NCBI GenBank assembly: GCA_036365455.1
Contig: JAWQUS010000022.1
Coordinates: 7,998,001 to 8,062,000 of the forward strand
Length of the DNA stretch: 64,000 nt
Direction: 5' to 3'
Origin: Macrosoma leucophasiata
Taxonomy: Eukaryota; Arthropoda; Insecta; Lepidoptera; Hedylidae
Position numbers and translations under genes: made by a program. The notes under the pieces are model-generated. The model saw only the letters and a list, made by a program, of their open reading frames with translations. It did not search any database and had not been told where the DNA came from. Shown one piece after another: positions 1 through 9,599 of this stretch (positions are counted from its first letter, which is position 1; the number at the start of each line of letters is the position of its first letter).

Positions 1-346
1 ACCGCATTACCTAATCTATCTGCCGCCAAATTATAGTGTTCAGCACTATCGTGTTCCGGTTAGATGGTAATGTATGACCCCGTAATAACTATCACAGAGA
101 CATTACAACTTAGATCTGAGGGGCAACGCATCTGAATTATGACCTCCGGTCTTTGTGTAGATGTCTATAGACTGCAGTCATCACCATCCATGGGACGGCT
201 CTGTAATATATATTACCTAATGCCTCAGGAGTGGCAGCGCATCTGCATTTTGAACTCTGGTCATTGTGTGGGTGTCTATAGGCTGCAGTCATAACTTAAC
301 ATCAATGTGAACTGCATGCTTGTTTGCCACATTCGTTACAAAAAAG
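1..346 (+). repeat. rep-A copy, 5' truncated by the window edge
   Basis: The rep-A consensus, pieced together from the copies here, runs from CTGGTGGTAGAGCTCCAGTG through TAGTGTTCAGCACTATCGTG and TATAGGCTGCAGTCATCACT to CTTGTTTGCCACTTCCATTA and an A-rich tail. This copy begins in the middle and contains a short internal duplication of the CTGCAGTCATCAC segment. The A-rich 3' tail and frequent 5' truncation suggest a retroposon. I see no clear pol III A/B boxes, so SINE versus LINE 3' end is open. Confidence 0.75.
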
Positions 347-413
347 CAAACTGGGAACATTTTCGCAGGAAGACAGCGATGTGGTATTCATAGACGCATA
401 CTTTCATAATTAA

Positions 414-669
414 CAAGCTGACCCGGCAAACTGCGTATTGCCTCAGAATGAAATAATGTGTCAAAGGTTTGATAGATACGGACTATTTGTATGGGAGAAT
501 GAAATTGTGGTTTTTACTATTCCTCTTCAATGCCTTCATATTTTCTTACCTGTTTAACCTTCTCTGAGCTTCCAAAAATCATTCAAAACCAAAATTAGCC
601 AAATCGGTCCACCCGTTCTCGAGTCTTAGCGAGACTAACGAGCAGCAATTGATTTTTATATATATATGA
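414..669 (-). mobile_element. HEL-K, LEP1-type non-autonomous Helitron
   Basis: The left end reads AGCTGACCCGGCAAACTGCG, the reverse of the GGGTCAGCTAG Helitron 3' end. The right end is a TTTTTATATATATATG block, the reverse of the 5' end. The interior CCAAATCGGTCCA motif is shared with the copies at 23799, 44799 and 63593. Confidence 0.7.
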
Positions 670-671
670 AC

Positions 672-866
672 TAACTCTACCATGCGCGCGTTGCTACGCC
701 ACCAACTTTAAAATCACAGTGGCGCCATCTGACGAATTTTCCAACTCAGAAAACTTCGTGGGCTCATGCACAACAACTTTGCTTAAGATCATCACATGAT
801 CAAATGCGTAGTTTACGATTCTTTAAAGGACATACTGACAAACACTCATTTTTATATATAAAGATA
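672..866 (-). mobile_element. HEL-J, Helitron-like repeat
   Basis: Shares CAGTGGCGCCATCTG, GGGCTCATGCACAACAACTT and CATTTTTATATA with the copies at 25253-25437 and 59919-60092. Those copies have a CTAG terminus, so this is probably a diverged LEP1-type Helitron. Confidence 0.6.
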
Positions 867-928
867 GAGTTAGGAATAGTACGTACTTAGTTTAATTTAA
901 TTGTTTTTCTATCTAGTTATATAATAGT

Positions 929-1310
929 AAATTTGGAGTTTTGGCGGGAACCTCGAAAGAGGCGTGTGGTGCTCTTATTTTATTTCGTTTTCTTGATGTA
1001 TTTTTAAGTTATGTATATTAAATAAAGTTGGTGGCATTTTGTTTGATATAGGTTTATTACAGTGCCCGTGTAAATTGAAATAGAATAACAGTGCGAAAAC
1101 ACGGCCTATCAGGTTGCCTTCAAAACTTCATTGTAAATGTTTTGGTAAAGTAGCCATCGCTTTACTTGAATTACTGACTGTGACTCTGACTGACTCATAA
1201 ATTGACTGACTAACTCTGACTTATACGCTGCTTATTACGAATACGAAATATCGTTTTACTTGATACTGGCAGTATGCGTAAAAGCGATGCCATAAGAATA
1301 AAAAAAAACA
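929..1310 (+). repeat. rep-H copy (about 370 bp, A-tailed)
   Basis: Begins GGAGTTTTGGCGGGAACC and ends GCGATGCCATAAGAATAAAA followed by A-rich sequence. Three other copies start at 20663, 33964 and 62926. The interior has CTGACTGACT-like tracts. No protein-coding potential is seen. The A-rich end suggests a retroposon or LINE 3' end. Confidence 0.7.
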
Positions 1311-1564
1311 ATAAATTTAATTCATTTAATAAAATTTTATTTAAAAGAAAACCAGATTAAAACTTGCGAAGTCTGTTATAAATGCCCTCATCCTGCACCG
1401 AACCTAACTCCCCCGAAGGTCGGCCCCCCGCTACACTACAAGGGTTTCGCTGCCATACATTTTACCATTTTATTGGTACCTTATTCAAATTTTTAGCGTG
1501 TATGTCTAAAATGGATTGTATACATTAGATTATTTTATTTAAAGAAAAATGGAGAGAAAAATTT

Positions 1565-1640
1565 GACTTCAGGCGAGACTCGAACTCGCGGCCTACTGGG
1601 AATCTAGTCCAGCCGCTCTTCCAATTGAGCTACTGAAGTC
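1565..1640 (-). tRNA. tRNA-like sequence in tRNA-FB left arm (pseudo-tRNA)
   Basis: On the minus strand: a perfect 7-bp acceptor stem (ACTTCAG with CTGAAGT), a D arm GCTC/GAGC with box A TAGCTCAATTGGAAGAGC, and a T arm GCGAG-TTCGAGT-CTCGC as box B. The anticodon stem GCTGG/CCAGT encloses a 9-nt loop instead of 7. This is probably not a functional tRNA, but it may serve as a pol III promoter. Confidence 0.5.
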
Positions 1641-1756
1641 CTGCCCGATTTGTCAAATCTTTCCTTGCCTAATTAGCATAGTTGGCAATAGACTGCGCTG
1701 CTGCTACCATAAAGCAATGCAATAAATGTGAAGGAAAGATTTGACAAATCGGGCAG

Positions 1757-1832
1757 GACTTCAGTAGCTCAATTGGAAGAGCGGCTGGACTAGATTCCCA
1801 GTAGGCCGCGAGTTCGAGTCTCGCCTGAAGTC
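1757..1832 (+). tRNA. tRNA-like sequence in tRNA-FB right arm (pseudo-tRNA)
   Basis: Mirror image of 1565-1640, with the same acceptor, D and T stems and the same 9-nt anticodon loop. Since both arms carry promoters pointing outward, a transcript of the whole element could fold into a long hairpin. Confidence 0.5.
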
Positions 1833-2033
1833 AAATTTTTCTTTCCATTTTTCTTTAAATAAAATATATTTCACAAGCATGTGTTAATGCGAAATAATAT
1901 AAAACAATTACATTAGATTATGGCCAAAACTTAATACTCCAGTCAGGTGGTAATATACGGTCCTGTAGTTTTTGACATAGTGGCATAACACCTTAGGCCT
2001 CGAGAGTGATAACTCATCTTCATGGTGTTTACT

Positions 2034-2270
2034 GGTGGTAGAGCTCCAGTGACGGAGCTCGTGGGCGTAGGCACCGCTTTACCTAATATACTTGCCGCTA
2101 AATGGTAGTGTTCAGCACTATCGTGTTCCGATCAGGTGTAACGTATACATATAAATAACAGGGTAACGCATCTGCATATTGACATTGGTCTGTGTGTGGG
2201 TGGTCTTGGTCATTGGTTACCATCAATGTCAACTGTATGCTTGTTTGCTACATTAATGTCATAAAAAAAT
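2034..2270 (+). repeat. rep-A copy
   Basis: Starts at the canonical CTGGTGGTAGAGCTCCAGTG and ends in an A-rich tail after CATTAATGTCAT. A central part covering the ACGGCCCTG region is deleted. Confidence 0.75.
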
Positions 2271-2590
2271 GATGCCATTATGCTACTAAAATCACAATAT
2301 TACAATATTAAGTTTTGACCACTTTGTTTTTCATTTTTATGTGTCACTTGTAATTGTCATGAGCTTTTTATTTAATCCTAGAAAACCCAATGTAAATGAA
2401 CCCTCAGACGAAACCCTTCTGGCAAGATGCAAGCCTTTAAACATGTCTTTGCCAAATAAATTATGCAGAATAAGCAAGGGGATGACACTAGGGTAGTCAT
2501 TAATTTGTCAGTTATTCACCCTAAGGCGTTTGAACATGACATATCCATGAATGGCATCAGTAATGAAGTAAAAAAGTGTATTTTTAATGT
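2271..2590. other. No recognisable feature
   Basis: About 320 bp of AT-rich sequence without an open frame, tRNA motif or match to the other repeats in this window. Confidence 0.5.
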
Positions 2591-2593
2591 CAT

Positions 2594-2810
2594 ACTAGCT
2601 GTAGCCCGCGACTCCGCCCGCTTGTAGGTCGCTTTTCGCGTAGCCTGTGGAAACTCATTAAATCATACCCATGGCATCTCACAGGAACATTATTTCGGGA
2701 TATAAACTACCCTATGTGTTAATCCGAGTTACCATCTATGTGTGTGCCAAATTTCATGAAAATCGGTTCAGCAGTTTTTGCGTGAAGGAGTTACAAGCAT
2801 ACAACTAGTA
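2594..2810 (-). mobile_element. LEP1-type Helitron copy
   Basis: Begins CTAGCTGTAGCCCGCGACT, the reverse of a Helitron CTAG 3' end. It contains AATTTCATGAAAATCGGTTC, the reverse counterpart of the block seen in the copy at 55944-56184. Confidence 0.65.
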
Positions 2811-2811
2811 C

Positions 2812-3151
2812 ATACTGGTGGTAGAGCTCCAGTGATGGAGCTCGCGGGCGCAGGCACCACCCATAGAGTAACACCGGAGGGGAGTAGCCATATGCAGGAT
2901 TTCCCCTCTGTCAAAGTACAAGCCCAAATGGGCCTATACCTGTCATGTGTGCTTGTAGTTGTTTCTGTATTTTGTTAAAGTCAAGGTGTGAGTTTCGTAG
3001 TAATAGACGGCACAGAGGCATAACACCTTAGGCCTCAGGAGTGGAAACACATCTACATTTGACCTTGGTCTTCGTGTAAGTGTCTATAGGCTGCAGTCTT
3101 AACAGCAATGGGCTTAACTGCATGCTTGTTTGCCACTTCCATTAGGCAACC
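2812..3151 (+). repeat. rep-A copy interrupted by rep-R
   Basis: The 5' end (CTGGTGGTAGAGCTCCAGTG) and the 3' half (from GGCACAGAGGCATAACACC) belong to rep-A. Bases 2868-3003 between them carry rep-R, with GGAGGGGAGTAGCCATATGC and CTCTGTCAAAGTACAAG. This segment recurs reversed at 29415-29600 and in part at 52497-52545. Confidence 0.6.
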
Positions 3152-3170
3152 GGCGAATCGAGAATGTTTG

Positions 3171-3202
<32 letters not shown>

Positions 3203-3207
<5 letters not shown>

Positions 3208-3482
3208 AATAAAAGTGGCAAACAAGCATGCAGTTCACATTGATGTTAAGTGATGACTGCAGCCTATAGACACCCACATAATGACCAGAGGTCAAAATGC
3301 AGATGCGCTGCCACTCCTGAGGCCTAAGGTGTTATGGCCTCTGTGCCTGAAATTACAGAGCCGTACATTACCACCTGACCGGAACACGATAGTGCTGAAC
3401 ACTACCATTTAGCGGCAAGTATATTAGGTAATGCGGTGGTGCCTACGCCCGCGAGCTCCGTCACTGGAGCTCTACCACCAGT
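3203..3482 (-). repeat. rep-A copy, near full length
   Basis: A full-length reverse copy with GAGCTCTACCACCAG at its right end. Together with the copy ending near 3151 it forms an inverted pair meeting at a poly-T tract (3176-3203). Confidence 0.8.
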
Positions 3483-3483
3483 A

Positions 3484-3547
3484 AAATGCTTGAATGCATT
3501 CACCTCTGCCTACCCCTTTGGGGATTACATGCGTGAAGTTACGTTTC
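3484..3547 (+). repeat. SINE-B 3' end fragment
   Basis: Contains only the 3' part, CTCTGCCTACCCCTTTGGGG and GTGAAGTTACGTTT, of the tRNA-derived SINE-B (see 11057-11378). Confidence 0.6.
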
Positions 3548-3788
3548 AATCGAAATAACGCGACCGAGATGACCCAAAAGTCTTACTTGTTCAAATAGTA
3601 AAAACAAAATACATCCCTCATTTTATCCCAGATTAAAGATACGATCTTAAGTTCTTTTTATACGTATAAGAATTAACTTTTTAAACGACCCCCTTTCTAA
3701 GCTCGCGACAGGACACGTCACCCTGATGAAAATGACGTGATCAGAAAAGCATCCACCTACTTTTTGGGAATCTAATGACTGCTGTCAT

Positions 3789-4692
3789 GATGTTGGTGGT
3801 GTTGGTGGTGTTGGTGGTGTTGGTGGTGTTGGTGGTGTTGTAGGTGTGGTAGGTGTTGGTGGCGTTGGTGGTGTTGGTGGCGTTGGTGGTGTTTGTGGTG
3901 TTGGTGGTGTTTGTGGTGTTTGTGGAGTTGGTGGTGTTGGTGGTGTTGGTGGTGATGGTGGTGTTGGTGGTGTTGGTGGTGTTGGTGGTGTTGGTGGTGT
4001 TGGTGGTGTTGGTGGTGTTGTAGGTGTGGTAGGTGTTGGTGGCGTTGGTGGTGTTGGTGGCGTTGGTGGTGTTTGTGGTGTTGGTGGTGTTTGTGGTGTT
4101 TGTGGAGTTGGTGGTGATGGTGGTGTTGGTGGTGTTGGTGGTGTTGGTGGTGTTGGTGGTGTTGGTGGTGTTGGTGGTGTTGGTGGTGTTGGTGGTGATG
4201 GTGGTGTTGGTGGTGTTGGTGGTGTTGGTGGTGTTGGTGGTGTTGGTGGTGTTGGTGGTGTTGTAGGTGTGGTAGGTGTTGGTGGCGTTGGTGGTGTTGG
4301 TGGTGTTTGTGGTGTTTGTGGTGTTGGTGGTGATGGTGGTGTTGGTGGTGTTGGTGGTGTTGGTGATGTTGGTGGTGTTTGTGGTGTTTGTGGTGTTGGT
4401 GGTGTTGGTGGCGTTGGTGGTGTTGGTAGTGTTTGTGGTGTTGGTGGTGTTGGTGGTGTTGGTGGCGTTGGTGTTGGTGGCGTTGGTGTTGGTGGTGTTG
4501 GTGGTGTTGGTGGCGTTGGTGTTGGTGGTGTTGGTGGTGTTGGTGGCGTTGGTGGTGTTGGTGGTGTTCGTGGTGTTGGTGGTGTTGGTGGTGTTCGTGG
4601 TGTTGGTGGTGTTGGTGGTGTTGGTGGTGTTGGTGGTGTTGTAGGTGTGGTAGGTGTTGGTGGCGTTGGTGGTGTTGGTGGTGTTCTTTTTT
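3789..4692. repeat. GT-rich minisatellite, 9-bp unit GGTGGTGTT
   Basis: About 900 bp of GGTGGTGTT units with TTT, GAT, GCG and CGT variants. The + strand has almost no C. A longer block starting GTTGTAGGTGTGGTAGGTG recurs near 3837, 4017, 4261 and 4639, showing a higher-order structure. It is open in several frames on both strands (Gly-Val, Val-Leu, His-Gln, Pro-Thr repeats), as expected from a stop-free repeat, so I do not call a gene. Confidence 0.9.
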
Positions 4693-4697
4693 GACGA

Positions 4698-4955
4698 AAT
4701 GAAGGTGGCACACTAGCATGCAGTTCTCATTGATGTTATGTCTATAGGCCGCAGTCATCACATAACACCAATGAGAACTGCACCCACTGAGACCTTAGTT
4801 GTTATGTCTCTGTGATAATTATTACGGGTCTATACATTACCATCGAACCGGAACACGATAGTGCTGAACATTATAATATAGCGGCAGCTAGATAAGATAA
4901 TGCGGTTGTGCCTACGCCCTCGAGTCGCTACACTGGAACTCTCCCAACAGTAAAA
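4698..4955 (-). repeat. rep-A copy inside the minisatellite tract
   Basis: A reverse copy with an internal inverted duplication of the TAGGCCGCAGTCATCAC segment. Triplet-rich sequence continues on its other side (4966-5115), so it appears to have inserted into an older, longer array. Confidence 0.65.
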
Positions 4956-4965
4956 ATACATCAGT

Positions 4966-5115
4966 TGTTAGTGGTATTAGTAGCTTTGGTGGCGTAAATG
5001 GCGTTGATGGCGTTTATGGCATTAATTGAGTTAATGGCGTAAGTGGTGTTAGTGGCGTTAATGGCGTTGGTAGTGATCGTGGTGATGCTGATGATGGTGA
5101 GGGTAGTGCAACAAA
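4966..5115. repeat. Decayed continuation of the GT-rich array
   Basis: Degenerate GGCGTTAATGGCGTT-like triplet repeats, less regular than 3789-4692 and probably its older flank. Confidence 0.6.
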
Positions 5116-5157
5116 ACAAACGCATAACGCACAACGTTAATTTCTTTTTTTTTTGCT

Positions 5158-5453
5158 TTTTATGTAATGGAAGTGGTAAACAAGCATGCGGTTCACATTG
5201 ATGTTAAGTGATGACGGCCGCCTCAAAACACCCACACAAGGACCAGAGGGTAAAATGCAGACGCGTGACTACTTCTGCAGCCTCTGTGCCGGAATTTACC
5301 TTACCACCTGACCGGAACACGATAGTGCTGAACACTACCATTTAGCGGCAAGCCATTTAGGACGTAGGCACCACCGCAAAATTATATAAAACAATATGGT
5401 AATGCGATGGTGCCTACGCTCGCGAGCTCTGTCACTGCAGCTCTACCACCACT
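5158..5453 (-). repeat. rep-A copy
   Basis: A reverse copy with a duplicated 5' segment, as the GCGGCAAG-to-ACCACCGCA region appears twice. It ends AGCTCTACCACCAC. Confidence 0.7.
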
Positions 5454-5455
5454 AA

Positions 5456-5760
5456 GGTTATACTCAAGGTTTCACTGCTGCCGGCACTCCCGGAGTGCAA
5501 CCCGTTATTTTTTTTTTATCAATAAAAACTAGATTATTATCAGACAGGACACCCGGATTTTTGAATTGTATGGGAGGTAATGGAAAAAAAAAAACAAAGT
5601 TAATATTGAAAGTATCCGACCATGTCTTAGTATAATATTTGGATTCTTTATGATCGAGACACCACTCGCAACGGGCCGAAAAAATGGTCAAGACAGATTC
5701 TACGGAACCCGACCTTTATTTCTACAAGATGACAGGTGCCACACTGGACATAATAATATA
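5456..5760. other. No recognisable feature
   Basis: About 300 bp with T- and A-runs. The short open frame here has no splice context or recognisable motif. Confidence 0.5.
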
Positions 5761-5768
5761 TTATATAA

Positions 5769-5980
5769 CTAGCGGCCCGCCCCGGCTTCGCCCGCGCTGC
5801 TCTGCTCCTATTAGTCATAGGGTTAGTTAATGTAGTAGGTTAATGTAAGCTATCCTATCTCTCAAGTTGGATCAAACTGCACATGGTGTGCGAATTTTAT
5901 TATAATCGGTTAAGTGGTTTAGGAGTCCATTGAGGACAAACATTGTGACACGAGATTTATATATATTAAGATAGGTATTT
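5769..5980 (-). mobile_element. LEP1-type Helitron copy
   Basis: Begins CTAGCGGCCCGCCCCGGCTT and ends in TATATATATTAAGATA, the reverse of a TC-initiated AT-rich 5' end. It contains the GTGTGCGAATTTTATTATAA block. Confidence 0.65.
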
Positions 5981-5989
5981 TTTTTTTCT

Positions 5990-6330
5990 GGTAGTAGAGC
6001 TCCAGTGACGGAGCTCGCGGGCGTAGGCACCACCGCATTACGTAATATACTTGCCGCTAAATGGTAGTATTGTATCTTCACGCCAGATCTAAAAAAAAGG
6101 TAAAACAAAAACTTATTTTCGAGCCCTTTTTTTTTAGTTTCTATGATATAACAATAAAATGGATGGCCCCCTAATAACTTTCACAGAGACAAAACAACTA
6201 AGGTCTCAGGGGTGCCAACGCGCAATTTTGACCTCTGGCCTTTTTATACGTGTCTATAGACTGCATTCATCACTAATCATCATTGTTAACTGCAAGCTTT
6301 TTTGCCACTTCCATTACACAAAAAAATACC
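5990..6330 (+). repeat. rep-A copy with internal insertion
   Basis: The 5' part (CTGGTAGTAGAGCTCC) runs to about 6070. Roughly 90 bp of unrelated A/T-rich sequence follows, then rep-A resumes near 6160 and ends CTTCCATTACACAAAAAAA. Confidence 0.65.
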
Positions 6331-6455
6331 GAGCCTGAATAAGAAGCCTCAAAAGAATGTTACTTTTCTTAATTAGTTTGTAAATAAACCATGATTTCAA
6401 TAGATCTATTATGATGTATGTCGGTTATTTTATACTTAAATAACTGTTATTATTT

Positions 6456-6715
6456 GTTTTATATTATTTCGCATTAACACATGCTTGTGAAATATATTTT
6501 ATTTTTAAAGAAAAATGGAAAGAAAAATTTGACTTCAGGCGAGACTCGAACTCGAACTCTTCCAATTGAGCTACTGAAGTCCTGCCCGATTTGTCAATAT
6601 ATTATTATTATATTATTATTTATGGTAGCAGCAGCGCCATCTATTACCAACTATGCTAGTTAGGCAACCGATATAATAGACTTTTCAGGTTATTGAATAT
6701 CGTAAAGAAGTCGCT
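6456..6715 (-). mobile_element. tRNA-FB, single-unit form
   Basis: Only one arm of the family is present, running from the GTTTTATATTATTTCGCATT terminus to AAGAAGTCGCT. It is flanked by the exact 11-bp repeat TGTTATTATTT (6445-6455 and 6716-6726). The tRNA-like part has lost its anticodon arm. This copy shows that the non-palindromic unit is also mobile. Confidence 0.75.
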
Positions 6716-6726
6716 TGTTATTATTT

Positions 6727-7480
6727 TTTCACAAAAAGAAATCAATTTGAAAACACAGAGCTAATTATAGGTTCCTCGCGAATATAATACAAATTACTAT
6801 ATTTTAAGTGTGAGAACACAACTGCACATCAAACTAAATCGACATCTACGCACCCCATACAAGAGAAAGCTTAAATAAATGCATAAAGTATTTTAACAAG
6901 AAAAAAAATTTACAAAATTAAATTATTATAATCTGAAATAAACTAAAAAACACGCCTTTAAAAGTATAAAAAAAAATTAAATTACTTTTGTTTTCAAACT
7001 GTAACTTATTTTTAATTTTTTTGTTAAGATTTATTTTTATTATTGCATTGTAATCGGACCTTGAGACGTGTGAAAAGTTTCAAGTTGATCAAACGTCTAT
7101 AAACAGTCGAAAATTAAATTTAAAAAATCCGTTACATATGTACATAGCGTGTTTAATATCAAGCTTTAAGACATTTAATAATTAGCTTTAAGACAATTTA
7201 GTCACTACATTCTTGAAATGAATGGTATTTTGAAAAGGTCCAATTTACAAATAGTGTTGCGGTACCCCAAAAACCAGTAAGCCATGTCCTTAAAAACCGC
7301 GCGAGCGGGACAACAACAAAAGTTCAAGCGCACGAGCGAAACAAAACATGTCTTTTTTGTGTTTAAAAAATATGTTTCTTTTTTAATAAATATACGTCGC
7401 ACGCAGAGAGACTAATGTTACCCATACGTTTGGCGGTACAGTCGGTCACATTAGTGTTATGTCACCATATTTTTTTTATT
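6727..7480. other. AT-rich stretch without a feature
   Basis: About 750 bp of AT-rich sequence with A-runs. The 65-codon open frame near 7205-7402 (-) has no supporting context. Confidence 0.5.
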
Positions 7481-7600
7481 TTAATGGTAGAGCTCCGGCG
7501 ATGGAGCTCGTAGGTATGCATCATCTCTGTCGCACTCTACCCTTGTGATGTTTGTCAGTCGTTAATCAATTGCGGCCGAATACTGTCGTGTCTAAGTTCA
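7481..7600 (+). repeat. rep-A 5' fragment, degenerate
   Basis: ATGGTAGAGCTCCGGCGATG is followed by diverged rep-A sequence. The 3' half is missing. Confidence 0.45.
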
Positions 7601-7729
7601 AATATATTACGTTGCTGTTAAAACCCCCAAAAATATTATTTTATGCTATACAATGACATATTTAGGAAAAACCGGTCAAGGGCGTGGAGGAACATGTGCA
7701 AAAAAAACATTTAAATATAAATTAAGAAG

Positions 7730-8059
7730 CGCGCATGGCCCCGCAGCTGATGTAGATCGTAAGCGATCTACTCGGTTAAGCATTATGGGTGCGGTCGGGT
7801 ATGTGATGGGTGACCACTAGTGACAAATTAAAAATGCGCCTTTTCGTGCTTCCGGTTGCTATCGATAGGTACAAGTCGTTAAACCTTGTCGGATGCCTGA
7901 TGGGCGGTTTGAAAACATCCGACATCGGGTTGGCCACTAACCCGTATCTCCACCAATCCGCATTGGAGCAGCGTGGTGGAGTAAGCTCCAGGCCTCCCCC
8001 CAAAAAGGGGAGAGACTCGTGCCCAGAAGTGGGACGTATAATGGGTTGCCATTATTATT
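7730..8059 (+). mobile_element. SINE-5S, 5S rRNA-derived SINE
   Basis: The 5' region (about 7741-7835) resembles 5S rRNA through its internal promoter: CTCGGTTAAGCA (box A-like), GGGTGCGGTCGGG (intermediate element-like) and GATGGGTGACC (box C-like). A body ending CGTATAATGGGTTGCC and a short ATT-repeat tail follow. The exact 15-bp direct repeat ATATAAATTAAGAAG flanks it (7715-7729 and 8060-8074). It is a retroposon transcribed by pol III from a type 1 promoter, not a 5S gene. The open frames inside it are not genes. Confidence 0.85.
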
Positions 8060-8428
8060 ATATAAATTAAGAAGTCGAATACAGTAAACAAAAAATCCTG
8101 AACCAATCAGTTTATCTCGCTGACTGTACTCAAATCTATCCACAGCACCTATCCCTTATCACCAACGCCATAAAGTCGGTTTTCTCACAAATTTCATTAC
8201 AAATTGCTTAATGTGTTTGATATTGGGTCATTTTGGACATGATCTTGAATGTTTGCAGATTTGTAGTTTTTTATGTTTTTTTTTTTGTTTCAATGCGATA
8301 AGTATTTATCTATATAAATAAAAATTAATCATCTAAATGCATAACATACAGACGACTGCACCAAATTGGATAAATCTTTCTTACGAGTTCGGTGTTGGCA
8401 GGAGAATGTTGTATTAAAAAATATTAAA

Positions 8429-8740
8429 ACATAACTTCACGCCTGTAATCCCCGAAGGGGTAGGCAGAGGTAAAATGCACGCATTCAAGCATACATGCAA
8501 ACACCCACGACTCGCCGGTTACGTTTTGGCCCATGTAACAGGTGGCGAACCTGTTGCCATCTCCGGGCATATTACCAAACTCCGAGGTACTGGGAAACTG
8601 CCAGAAAATGGAAAAATCCCAATAGAACCAGAGATAAAGGATTTTAAACCGTTATCTCTGATAGTCACCGACCCGGGAATCGAACCCAGGACCTCAGTGT
8701 AGTAGTAGTGGCCTGCTACCACTACGCTACTGAGGCAGTT
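8429..8740 (-). mobile_element. SINE-B, tRNA-derived SINE
   Basis: A full-length reverse copy. Its right end holds the tRNA-like head with box B GGGTTCGATTCCCGG and box A near GGTAGCAGGCCACTAC on the minus strand. A TAAAAAATATTAAAA-like sequence on both sides is a probable target duplication. Confidence 0.8.
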
Positions 8741-8771
8741 AAAAAAATATTAAAATATAAAAGCATTTTTT

Positions 8772-9596
8772 TACTGGTGGTAGAGCTACAGTGACGGAGC
8801 TCGCGGGCGTAGGCACCACCGCATTACCTAATATGCCGCTAAATGGCAGTGTTCAACACTATCGTGTTCCGGTCAGGTGGTAATGTACGGCCCTGTAATT
8901 TCCAGCACAGAGGCATAACTCTTTGGTTGTGGGTTGCTCCCTTCCCTTCAAAATGGAAATGGCTGCCACATGCGTCATACTCGTGAACGGGTGCTGATTG
9001 TGGGGACTGGTCTGTTGTGATTTGCGGGTGTTATTTTCTATCACGATATTAAGCTGTTGATGGGTATTTGCGTATGTGTTTATATGCAAATATTTATATG
9101 CCATGGACGTTCACATTATCTTTATTTTATTTAATAATATTTGTATTAAATCTAAGGTTTTGACAAAAGAGCAACACGCTGAGTTTGTTGGGTAGCGGAG
9201 TTCTTCTCAGTAGTGCCTGCACTTGGAACTCTGCTAAGTGAATGACTATGATTATGACGAATTGATTTTCCTTTTTCTTCTATGAAGGAATTGAATAATT
9301 TGATGATTTACATATCGGTTAAATTTTATTATTAAAAATTGGTATTCATTATTATCTATTGGATTATTATAAATCATTCACTATAGGTAGCTTGTAACCC
9401 GACAATGCGAAAGACTAATTTGAAATAAATTATTTCTATTTCTTTTTTTTTTATTTTAACACATTAAGCCACAGGAGTGGTAACGCATCTGCATTTTGAC
9501 CTTGGTATTTGTGTAGGTGTCTATAGGCTGCAGTCATCACTTAACATCAATGTGAACTGCATGCTTGTTTTCCACTTCCATTACATAAAAAAAAGA
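8772..9596 (+). repeat. rep-A copy split by rep-P
   Basis: The rep-A 5' part is 8772-8925 and the 3' part is 9463-9596, ending CCATTACATAAAAAAAA. The two parts are continuous in rep-A coordinates, so rep-P (8926-9462) inserted later. Confidence 0.7.
8926..9462 (+). mobile_element. rep-P, probable LINE 3' end
   Basis: About 480 bp recur in reverse at 30055-30530 with high similarity (GGGTAGCGGAGTTCTTCTCA, ATGGACGTTCACATTATC). The 3' end reads GAAATAAATTATTTC before a T/A-rich tail, like a polyadenylated LINE end. No reverse transcriptase part remains. Confidence 0.55.
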
Positions 9597-9599
9597 TCT

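Larger units (their letters stand above)
1534..1908. mobile_element. tRNA-FB, palindromic retroposon with two opposed tRNA-like genes
   Basis: The two halves are near-perfect reverse complements around a spacer of about 100 bp. Each arm holds a 76-nt tRNA-like sequence. One arm carries the longer family terminus ending AATAATATAAAACAA, and the other stops at an internal A-rich tract. The element is flanked by the exact 13-bp direct repeat TACATTAGATTAT (1521-1533 and 1909-1921). A 13-bp duplication fits target-primed reverse transcription better than a DNA transposon. Confidence 0.8.

Noticed and set aside
1757..1832. Functional tRNA gene
   Set aside because: The anticodon loop has nine bases, and the sequence is part of a repeated element with target duplications.
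3772..4761. Long open frames on both strands (His-Gln, Pro-Thr, Gly-Val and Val-Leu repeats)
   Set aside because: They are translations of the GT-rich 9-bp minisatellite, open in several frames at once, with no splice context or flanking unique protein.
7741..7835. Functional 5S rRNA gene
   Set aside because: Similarity is limited to the internal promoter region, the sequence is fused to a SINE body, flanked by a target duplication, and repeated elsewhere.
8859..9104. 81-codon minus-strand open frame
   Set aside because: It is antisense to rep-P and rep-A. The reversed rep-P copy at 30055-30530 does not preserve it as a gene-like unit.
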